Of a stretch of DNA of 7,744 nucleotides, positions 1 to 5,813 are shown in pieces. Origin of the DNA: an uncultured Erythrobacteraceae bacterium. GTDB taxonomy: Bacteria; Pseudomonadota; Alphaproteobacteria; Sphingomonadales; Sphingomonadaceae. Where the stretch lies: NCBI GenBank assembly GCA_946482075.1, contig CAMLQG010000117.1:1-7744 (forward strand), in the 5' to 3' direction. The notes beneath the pieces are model-generated. The model saw nothing but the letters and a program-made list of their open reading frames with translations, was not told the origin of the DNA and did not search any database. The position numbers were made by a program, and so were the translations under genes. Position 1 is the first letter of the stretch; the number at the start of each line of letters is the position of its first letter.

Positions 1-1721
1 TCCTCGTCGCCGATCGGCGTTTCGAGGGAGATCGGCTCCTTGGCGATCTTCATCACCTTGCGGACCTTCTCGAGCGGCATCGAAAGCCGCTCGGCCATTT
101 CTTCCGGCGTCGGCTCGCGGCCCTGCTCGTGGAGGAACTGGCGGGAAGTGCGGACCAGCTTGTTGATCGTCTCGATCATATGGACCGGGATGCGGATCGT
201 ACGGGCCTGGTCGGCGATCGAACGCGTGATCGCCTGCCGGATCCACCAGGTGGCATAGGTCGAGAACTTGTAGCCGCGGCGGTATTCGAACTTATCGACC
301 GCCTTCATCAACCCGATATTCCCTTCCTGGATCAAGTCGAGGAATTGCAGGCCGCGATTGGTGTATTTCTTCGCGATCGAGATCACGAGGCGGAGATTGG
401 CTTCCACCATCTCCTTCTTGGCGATGCGCGCCTCGCGTTCGCCCTTCTGGACCATATTCACGATCCGGCGGAATTCGCTCAAGGCCATGCCGCTGGCGGC
501 CGCGATATCGGCGATTTCCGCGCGGATGCGTTCCACCGCTTCGCCTTCCTTCTCGGCGAAGGCGGCCCATTTCTTGTCCCGCTTGGCCGCAGCGTTCAGC
601 CAGCCATCGTCGAGTTCGTGGCCGATATAGGAATCGAGGAATTCCTTGCGCGGCACCTTGTGACGCTCCGCCAGGCGCAGCATCTGGCCGCCCAGCGCGG
701 TTAGCCGGCGGTTGAAGGCGTAGAGATTGTCGACCAGGAATTCGATCTTGCTCGCATGGAACTGGACACTCTCCACCTGGGCAGTGAGTTCCTCGCGCAA
801 CTCCTGGTATTTCTTCTCCTTCGCAGCCGGAAAATCATTACCGACACCAAGTGAATCAAGCCGTTCCGCCTGGATCTTCTCGAACTTCCTGAAGAGGCTC
901 GTGATCGTGGCGAACTTCTCGAGCGCGTCGGGCTTCAGCGCCGCTTCCATCTGGGCGAGGGACAGGGTGTTGTCTTCCTCGTCCTCTTCCTCGCGGCGGC
1001 GGGCGCGGGGCTCGCCATCTTCATCCTCGTCCTCGTCGGAGGTTTCCTCCTCCTCTTCGACGTCCTCTTCTTCCTTGTAGGACGGGCCGGCAGTCTTCTC
1101 GCTGATCTCGCCGTCGTCCTCGCCTTCCTCGTCCTCGAGGTTTTCGGGCGCAGGTTCCTTCGAAAGCATCGCATCGAGATCGAGTATCTCGCGCAGCTGC
1201 ATCTCTTCCTTGTTGAGCGCTTCCGACCACTGGATGATCGCGTGGAAAGTGATCGGGCTTTCACACAGCCCCATGATCATCGTGTCGCGCCCGGCCTCGA
1301 TCCGCTTGGCGATGGCGATCTCGCCTTCGCGGCTGAGCAGTTCGACCGCGCCCATCTCGCGCAGATACATGCGGACGGGATCGTCCGTGCGCTCGACCGT
1401 TTCCTTCTTCTTGGGCTCGCCGACATTGCGCGAATCGCCCATCTCGTCGGACGGTTCGATCTCGTCCACGTCATTGCCGGCTTCGCCCTCGGCCTCGACG
1501 TCCTCGTCGCTTTCGACGATGTTCACGCCCATCTCCGAGATCGCGGACATCACGTCCTCGATCTGCTCGGAGGACAGCTCGTCCTGCGGCAGGGCCTCGT
1601 TCAGCTCGTCATAGGTGATGTAGCCACGACGTTTGGCCTTGGCGATCAACTTCTTGATCGAAGCCTCGTTCAAGTCGATCAGCGGGGCATCATCATTCTG
1701 GTTCGTGGGTTCGGACGCCAT
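1..1721 (-). CDS. rpoD: RNA polymerase primary sigma factor RpoD (sigma70), C-terminus cut by window edge
   Basis: This is the primary sigma factor, which directs RNA polymerase to housekeeping promoters. The frame is open from the ATG at 1721 to the left edge, giving 573 codons; region 4, which reads the -35 box, is outside. Region 1.1 covers about residues 10-75 ([32 protein letters not shown]). Region 1.2 starts near residue 112 ([20 protein letters not shown]). A non-conserved region follows, with a very acidic stretch at 194-251. Region 2 lies at about 436-516, with [32 protein letters not shown] and the -10-reading helix [20 protein letters not shown]. Region 3 begins after that, and the window stops within [10 protein letters not shown]. 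The start lies 10 bases after the dnaG stop codon. The only ribosome binding site candidate is a weak AAGCGAG overlapping that stop, so coupling to dnaG is likely. Identity is certain; the exact start is very likely. Confidence 0.97.
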   Translation of the reverse strand, partial: MASEPTNQNDDAPLIDLNEASIKKLIAKAKRRGYITYDELNEALPQDELSSEQIEDVMSAISEMGVNIVESDEDVEAEGEAGNDVDEIEPSDEMGDSRNVGEPKKKETVERTDDPVRMYLREMGAVELLSREGEIAIAKRIEAGRDTMIMGLCESPITFHAIIQWSEALNKEEMQLREILDLDAMLSKEPAPENLEDEEGEDDGEISEKTAGPSYKEEEDVEEEEETSDEDEDEDGEPRARRREEEDEEDNTLSLAQMEAALKPDALEKFATITSLFRKFEKIQAERLDSLGVGNDFPAAKEKKYQELREELTAQVESVQFHASKIEFLVDNLYAFNRRLTALGGQMLRLAERHKVPRKEFLDSYIGHELDDGWLNAAAKRDKKWAAFAEKEGEAVERIRAEIADIAAASGMALSEFRRIVNMVQKGEREARIAKKEMVEANLRLVISIAKKYTNRGLQFLDLIQEGNIGLMKAVDKFEYRRGYKFSTYATWWIRQAITRSIADQARTIRIPVHMIETINKLVRTSRQFLHEQGREPTPEEMAERLSMPLEKVRKVMKIAKEPISLETPIGDE

Positions 1722-1731
1722 TTGGTCTCGC

Positions 1732-3624
1732 TTAATCCGTTTCCTGTGTGTCCGTCGCTACCTTGGATGACGACGGACTGAATTCCTGCGCCGTTTCCGC
1801 GGCGCGTTTCGAGGCCATTTGCCCGAGTCGCGACTCGAATTCCAGCTTTCGTTTCACCAGCCTCTGCTGTTCCTCGAAAGCCTGTTGATCCAATGTCTGC
1901 TCGAAGCGGGCAGTGGCCTCAGCCAAAGCCGCTTCCAGCGCAGGCCTTTCGACCAGTACGGCAACGGCGGCGGCAAGATCCTCGCGGGCCGTCTGCGGAT
2001 CGGCGCCCTCCAGCAGGAAGGAATATCGGGCGCTGTCCGGCGGCGCTGAGAAGCTGCCTGACGCGGATATGGGAGAGGCGCTGCCGAATTCAAGCGCTTC
2101 GGCCGCGTCGATCAAACTATTGATCGCGGTGGCGATTGTCGGATCGTCGGAATGCACGCGGGCGAGCATCTCCGCATGGCGGGCGATCTGGTCCGGATGG
2201 CGGGCCAGGCCGGCGATCACAGCCTGCGCCAGCGCATCGCGCGCGCCGCCTGCCATCTTGCCGAGTCTTCGGGCCGCACCGCTGGAAAGCCCCGCGCGCG
2301 GCGGCGACCCGGTCTGACGACGGAATCCACCGCCCGTCTGGCTGCGCTGTTCGCGCGGCGGGAATGCGAAGGCGGAAAATCGTTCCAGCAGATCGCGGCG
2401 ATAGAGCGAGCGGATGTCTGGATGCTGGATCGTCTCGACATGGGCGAGCAGGCGGGCTTTCAACCCGGCCTTCTCTTCCGGCGTGGCGAGCGGGCCGGCA
2501 TTGCGCTCATGGTCCCACAGCGTGTCGAGCAGGCTTTTGGGGGCAGCGAGGAGATACTGCATCGCCTGCGGCCCGTCGCGCTTGATCAGATCGTCGGGAT
2601 CGAGCCCGGCCGGCATCTGCACGATGGAGAGCGAATGGCCGGGCCGCAGCAGCGGGAGCGCGCGCACCACTGCGCGCATCGCGGCGCGCTGCCCGGCCGC
2701 ATCGCCGTCGAAACACAGCACCGGCACTTCGACGAGCCGCCAGAGAAGTTCGATCTGCTGTTCGGTCAAAGCCGTGCCGAGCGGCGCCACCGCATCCTCG
2801 AAGCCGACGGCGGCGAGCGCGATCACGTCCATATAGCCTTCGACCACGATCATCCGGTGCGTCTGGCGTGATGCGGGGCCGGCGCGATGGAGATTGTAGA
2901 GCGTGCGGCCCTTATCGAACAGGAAGGTATCAGGTGAATTCAGGTATTTGGGAGAATCTGTTTTGTCCTTGTCGAGGATTCGGCCGCCAAATGCGATCAC
3001 CCGGCCGCGCGCATCGTGGATCGGCAGCATCAGCCGGCCGCGGAAACGGTCATAGGGATCGCGGCCTTCGACCTCGATCAGCAGGCCGGCCTCGATCAGC
3101 ATGCGCGCGTCGAATTGCGGCAGCGCACTCTTGATCGCCGCGCGGTTGTCGGGCGCGAAGCCGAAGCCGAACCGTTCCACCGTATGCGCATCGAACCCGC
3201 GCGAAGTGAGATAATCGCGCGCCTTCGCGCCTTCCGGCCGGGCGAGATTGGCGCGGAACCATTCCTGCGCCGCCGTCGTGACGTCATGCTGGGAGGCGCG
3301 CTGTTCCGCCATTTTCGCCGCGCGCGGATCAGGCGCGGGGACTTCCAGCCCGGCTTCGGAGGCGAGTTCCTTCACCGCATCCATGAAGGTGAGGCCGCGC
3401 TGGTCCGTCATCCAGCGGATCGCATCCCCATGCGCGCCGCAGCCGAAGCAATGGTAGAAGCCCTTCTCGTCATTGACGGTGAAGCTGGGCGATTTCTCGT
3501 TATGGAACGGACAGCACGCCTTCCATTCCCGCCCGGCCTTCTGCAGCCGGGTGGTCCGCCCGATAACCGTCGACAGCGTGATGCGTGCCCTGAGTTCGTC
3601 CAGCCATTGGGGAGAAAGGGCCAT
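1732..3624 (-). CDS. dnaG: DNA primase DnaG
   Basis: This primase makes the RNA primers for leading- and lagging-strand DNA synthesis and is recruited by the replicative helicase DnaB. The 630-residue product is a usual length for an alphaproteobacterial DnaG. The N-terminal zinc-binding domain has the CHC2 ligands C38, H41, C59 and C62 ([24 protein letters not shown]). The RNA polymerase core contains the [20 protein letters not shown] segment near residue 193. Its TOPRIM metal site includes E262 in [11 protein letters not shown]306 and D308 in FDGDAAG, and the DPDD motif at 342-345. A basic, Gly/Ser-rich linker covers about 421-455, and a helical helicase-binding domain follows to about 610. 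The start is fixed by homology, since the zinc domain begins almost at once. Even so, the bases between the upstream yqeY stop and this ATG (TCGTCCGCGCCC) contain no Shine-Dalgarno sequence. It lies in a cluster with yqeY upstream and rpoD downstream. Confidence 0.98.
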   Translation of the reverse strand: MALSPQWLDELRARITLSTVIGRTTRLQKAGREWKACCPFHNEKSPSFTVNDEKGFYHCFGCGAHGDAIRWMTDQRGLTFMDAVKELASEAGLEVPAPDPRAAKMAEQRASQHDVTTAAQEWFRANLARPEGAKARDYLTSRGFDAHTVERFGFGFAPDNRAAIKSALPQFDARMLIEAGLLIEVEGRDPYDRFRGRLMLPIHDARGRVIAFGGRILDKDKTDSPKYLNSPDTFLFDKGRTLYNLHRAGPASRQTHRMIVVEGYMDVIALAAVGFEDAVAPLGTALTEQQIELLWRLVEVPVLCFDGDAAGQRAAMRAVVRALPLLRPGHSLSIVQMPAGLDPDDLIKRDGPQAMQYLLAAPKSLLDTLWDHERNAGPLATPEEKAGLKARLLAHVETIQHPDIRSLYRRDLLERFSAFAFPPREQRSQTGGGFRRQTGSPPRAGLSSGAARRLGKMAGGARDALAQAVIAGLARHPDQIARHAEMLARVHSDDPTIATAINSLIDAAEALEFGSASPISASGSFSAPPDSARYSFLLEGADPQTAREDLAAAVAVLVERPALEAALAEATARFEQTLDQQAFEEQQRLVKRKLEFESRLGQMASKRAAETAQEFSPSSSKVATDTQETD

Positions 3625-3636
3625 GGGCGCGGACGA

Positions 3637-4089
3637 TCAGGCGAGCGCCGCTTTCACCAGCGCGCTCGCCTTGCTCATATCCAGCTGCGAGCCGTGGCGG
3701 GATTTCAGTTCGGCCATGACCTTGCCCATATCCTTGATGCCGGCCGCGCCGACCTCGGCCTTGATCGCTTCGATCGCGGCGGTGGTGTCGCTCTCGTTCA
3801 TCTGAGCAGGAAGGAACTCCTCGATCACGGCGAGTTCGCGCGCTTCGGCATCCGCAAGCTCCTGGCGGCCGCCCTGCTGGTACATCGCGATCGATTCGCG
3901 GCGCTGTTTCACCATCTTCTGGAGCACGTCCACGATCAGTGCATCATCGTCGGTCGGTGCCGCGGACGTGCGCAATTCGATGTCCTTGTCCTTGATCTTC
4001 GCGAGGATCAGGCGGACCGCGGCGAGGCGTTCCTTGTCGCCGGCTTTCATGGCCTGGATCTGGGCGGATTTGATCGAATCGCGGAGCAT
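3637..4089 (-). CDS. GatB/YqeY domain-containing protein
   Basis: This 150-residue cytoplasmic protein fits the YqeY family throughout its length. It begins MLRDSIKSAQIQAMKAGDKE and continues with RLAAVRLILAKIKDKDIELR, then QRRESIAMYQQGGRQELADA, ELAVIEEFLPAQM and GIKDMGKVMAELKSRHG. The family is related to the C-terminal tail domain of GatB, the tRNA-binding part of the Asp/Glu-tRNA amidotransferase. That suggests RNA or tRNA binding, but the free-standing protein has no firmly established function. No membrane segment or signal peptide is visible. The ATG at 4089 has a good ribosome binding site. It is the first gene of the minus-strand cluster, 12 bases ahead of dnaG, in the position that rpsU holds in E. 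coli. The family is often found next to dnaG, and here it is divergent from carA. Confidence 0.93.
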   Translation of the reverse strand: MLRDSIKSAQIQAMKAGDKERLAAVRLILAKIKDKDIELRTSAAPTDDDALIVDVLQKMVKQRRESIAMYQQGGRQELADAEARELAVIEEFLPAQMNESDTTAAIEAIKAEVGAAGIKDMGKVMAELKSRHGSQLDMSKASALVKAALA

Positions 4090-4099
4090 CGGAAAATCA

Positions 4100-4105
4100 C
4101 TTCCT
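4100..4105 (-). promoter_or_regulatory. Ribosome binding site of the GatB/YqeY gene
   Basis: On the minus strand AGGAAG lies 10 bases before the ATG at 4089. It is the only clear Shine-Dalgarno sequence in the minus-strand cluster and supports this start. Ribosomes loading here may also serve dnaG downstream by coupling (inference). Confidence 0.7.
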
Positions 4106-4110
4106 GTCAG

Positions 4111-4126
4111 TAACTTGCGTAAGTTA
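4111..4126. repeat. Perfect 16-base inverted repeat in the divergent control region
   Basis: The sequence is TAACTT-GCGT-AAGTTA, with two 6-base arms and a 4-base centre. It lies 21 bases upstream of the GatB/YqeY start codon and 5 bases upstream of its ribosome binding site. It could be an operator for a dimeric regulator, or a small hairpin in the leader RNA of the yqeY-dnaG-rpoD unit. The short A/T-rich stem would be a weak hairpin, so an operator is slightly more plausible. No regulator gene is present nearby to pair it with. Confidence 0.45.
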
Positions 4127-4172
4127 GGGGATTGTTCGGTCAGTCTAGCGGATATATTTGTGCTTCGATAGG

Positions 4173-4201
4173 TTGACGCTGCGTCGGGCCGCGTCTAGCC
4201 G
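4173..4201 (+). promoter_or_regulatory. Candidate sigma70-type promoter of the carA operon
   Basis: TTGACG at 4173-4178 matches five of six bases of the -35 consensus. After a 17-base spacer comes TAGCCG at 4196-4201, which agrees poorly with the -10 consensus, although alphaproteobacterial -10 boxes are often degenerate. Transcription from here would start near 4208 and give a leader of about 40 bases before carA. The location and spacing are right, but the -10 box is weak, so this is a candidate only. Confidence 0.35.
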
Positions 4202-4238
4202 CTGAGCCTTAGCACCATCGCCGGAATTCAATTACAAC

Positions 4239-4242
4239 GGAG
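4239..4242 (+). promoter_or_regulatory. Ribosome binding site of carA
   Basis: GGAG lies 6 bases before the ATG at 4249, which is close to ideal spacing. It decides the carA start, because the first residues (MADAAFSHAPQPQ) are not conserved and homology alone would not settle it. Confidence 0.65.
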
Positions 4243-4248
4243 CGCCTC

Positions 4249-5415
4249 ATGGCCGACGCCGCTTTTTCGCACGCGCCTCAACCGCAAGGGGCGACGGGCG
4301 TGCTTGTACTCGCAGACGGAACGGTCGTGTGGGGCAAGGGCTTTGGCCTCACCGGTAACGCCGTGGGCGAGGTCTGCTTCAACACCGCCATGACCGGCTA
4401 CCAGGAAGTGATGACCGATCCGTCCTATGCAGGACAGATCGTGACATTCACGTTCCCGCATATCGGCAATGTCGGCATCAATGGCGAAGATATCGAATCG
4501 AAGGTCGACGGCGCGGTCGGCTGTATCGTGCGCGAGGAGATCACGCGCTCGTCCAGCTTCCGCGCGGAAGGCGAGTTCGCCGATTGGATGAAGGCCAATG
4601 GCAAGATCGGCCTGTCCGGCATCGATACGCGCGCCCTGACCCGCCGCATCCGCCTGAACGGCGCACCCAACGCGGTGATCGCGCATGATCCGAAAGGCAA
4701 GTTCGACATTCCCGCGCTGCTCAAGCGTGCGAAGGAATGGCCGGGCCTGGTCGGCATGGATCTCGCCAAGGTGGTCAGCCGCCGGGGCGAGGAAGGCTGG
4801 GAAGGCGGCATCTGGACGCTGGGCAAGGGCTATGCCCGCTCCCCGCGCGACCAGCGGCCGCATGTCGTGGCGATCGATTATGGCGCGAAGGACAACATCT
4901 TCCGCAACCTGGTGAAGGCCGGCGCGCGGGTGACGGTGGTTCCGGCGCAGACGCCGCTGGACGCGATCCTGGAAATGAAGCCGGATGGCGTGTTCCTGTC
5001 CAATGGCCCCGGCGATCCGGCGGCGACAGGCGAATATGCCGTGCCGGTGATCGAAGGCCTGCTCGATCGCGACGTGTCGATCTTCGGCATCTGCCTCGGC
5101 CACCAGATGCTTGGCCTCGCGGCCGGCGCGAAGACGGTGAAGATGCACCAGGGCCATCGCGGCGCAAACCATCCGGTGAAACGCCTGGAAGACGGCGTGG
5201 TGGAGATCACCAGCATGAACCACGGCTTCGCGGTGGATAACAGGAACCTGCCGGAAAGTGTTGAGGAAACGCACATCTCCCTGTTCGACGGTTCGAACTG
5301 CGGCATCGCGGTCAAGGGAAAGCAGGCCTTTGGGGTGCAGTATCACCCGGAGGCGAGCCCTGGACCGCAGGACAGCTTCTATTTGTTCGAGAAGTTTGTG
5401 GGGACGCTCAAGTGA
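4249..5415 (+). CDS. carA: Carbamoyl-phosphate synthase small subunit (glutamine-hydrolysing) CarA
   Basis: CarA hydrolyses glutamine and passes ammonia through an internal tunnel to CarB, which makes carbamoyl phosphate for pyrimidine and arginine synthesis in the cytoplasm. The 388-residue product is close to the family norm. The N-terminal small-chain domain covers about residues 15-145, with GEVCFNTAMTGYQEVMTDPS, FTFPHIGNVGIN and GLSGIDTRALTRRIR. The class I glutamine amidotransferase domain starts near residue 203 (PHVVAIDYGAKDNIFRNLVK). It contains LSNGPGDP, the nucleophile C282 in FGICLGHQM, and H366 with E368 in QYHPEASPGPQD, which complete the catalytic triad. It is about 13 residues longer at the N-terminus than the E. 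coli protein. The stop codon overlaps the start of the next gene by one base (TGATG). It is divergent from the GatB/YqeY gene across 159 bases. Confidence 0.98.
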   Translation: MADAAFSHAPQPQGATGVLVLADGTVVWGKGFGLTGNAVGEVCFNTAMTGYQEVMTDPSYAGQIVTFTFPHIGNVGINGEDIESKVDGAVGCIVREEITRSSSFRAEGEFADWMKANGKIGLSGIDTRALTRRIRLNGAPNAVIAHDPKGKFDIPALLKRAKEWPGLVGMDLAKVVSRRGEEGWEGGIWTLGKGYARSPRDQRPHVVAIDYGAKDNIFRNLVKAGARVTVVPAQTPLDAILEMKPDGVFLSNGPGDPAATGEYAVPVIEGLLDRDVSIFGICLGHQMLGLAAGAKTVKMHQGHRGANHPVKRLEDGVVEITSMNHGFAVDNRNLPESVEETHISLFDGSNCGIAVKGKQAFGVQYHPEASPGPQDSFYLFEKFVGTLK

Positions 5416-5813
5416 TGCTTCGCCGGATCATCATCGCCACAGCGTTTCTTCTGCCCGCTTGTGGGTACGCCGCTACGCCGGACAGCGATTTCATGTGTGA
5501 CCAGATGGATGCGCGCGACGTGTTGACAGTTCTCAAGGAACGCGGCGCCGACCTGTCCAAGCCGCGCGAAGGCGTCTTCTATTTCTATGGTGCGAGCGAT
5601 GCGCTGATGCGTCTTGAAAACGGCCTGCGCGCGCTCGGCTTCTCGGTTCGTCCGACCAATACCGACCCCGGGCGTATCGCCACGATTAACGCTGTCATCG
5701 ACGAGGCATGGCTCAAGCGAATGATTCCGCAGATCTGCAAACTTTCGACCGATTTGGGCGTGGAATATGATGGCTGGGAAGCGTCCATTCCCGAGCAGCA
5801 GGGAGCGCGCTAA
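5415..5813 (+). CDS. Putative exported RraB-like (RNase E inhibitor fold) small protein
   Basis: The product has 132 residues. Residues 1-19 look like a signal peptide: RR at 3-4, a hydrophobic stretch at 5-15 and a possible cleavage after GYA at 17-19. A weaker reading is a lipoprotein signal at C16 (LPAC), although proline there is unusual. From about residue 34 it resembles the RraB family (PF06877), with [42 protein letters not shown] and, near the end, [15 protein letters not shown]. coli RraB carries a similar VEYDGW segment. RraB inhibits RNase E in the cytoplasm, but an exported copy could not reach that target, so its role here is unknown. C28 and C108 could form a disulfide if it is exported. 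The ATG at 5415 overlaps the carA stop, and a GTG at 5412 would add one residue. A cytoplasmic form could start at M27 (5493) or M31 (5505). The gene ends in a TAATG overlap with carB. Confidence 0.8.
   Translation: MLRRIIIATAFLLPACGYAATPDSDFMCDQMDARDVLTVLKERGADLSKPREGVFYFYGASDALMRLENGLRALGFSVRPTNTDPGRIATINAVIDEAWLKRMIPQICKLSTDLGVEYDGWEASIPEQQGAR
5800..5805 (+). promoter_or_regulatory. Ribosome binding site of carB
   Basis: AGGGAG lies 7 bases before the carB ATG at 5813, inside the last codons of the preceding small gene. It is the strongest Shine-Dalgarno sequence in the window. carB can therefore load ribosomes itself as well as through the TAATG overlap. Confidence 0.7.

Noticed and set aside
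1722..1731. Possible separate rpoD promoter or terminator between dnaG and rpoD
   Set aside because: The gap is only 10 bases and holds no room for either. Any rpoD-specific promoter would have to lie inside dnaG, and I could not identify a convincing one.
129..1781. Plus-strand open frames at 129-704 and 1242-1781 opposite rpoD
   Set aside because: Both are shadows of conserved sigma70 codons. The sigma regions on the minus strand are unambiguous.
2109..2126. Inverted repeat CGATCAA-ACTA-TTGATCG inside dnaG, considered as a terminator, processing site or internal rpoD promoter element
   Set aside because: It is fully inside the DnaG helicase-binding domain and encodes ordinary residues (INSLID). 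There is no T-run after it, and the best -10 match downstream of its TTGATC on the minus strand is poor.
3016..4113. Open frame of 365 codons on the plus strand opposite dnaG and yqeY
   Set aside because: It runs through two conserved minus-strand genes in a shadow frame and encodes no recognisable protein.
4201..4213. Possible small hairpin GCTGA-GCC-TTAGC in the carA leader, considered as an attenuator
   Set aside because: It has five pairs including a G-T pair and a 3-base loop, with no T-run or leader peptide. It is too weak to call a regulatory structure.
4228..5346. Open frame of 372 codons on the minus strand opposite carA
   Set aside because: Its composition is biased in the same way (many His, Arg, Ala and Asp) with no motif, and the real carA with its catalytic triad occupies the plus strand.
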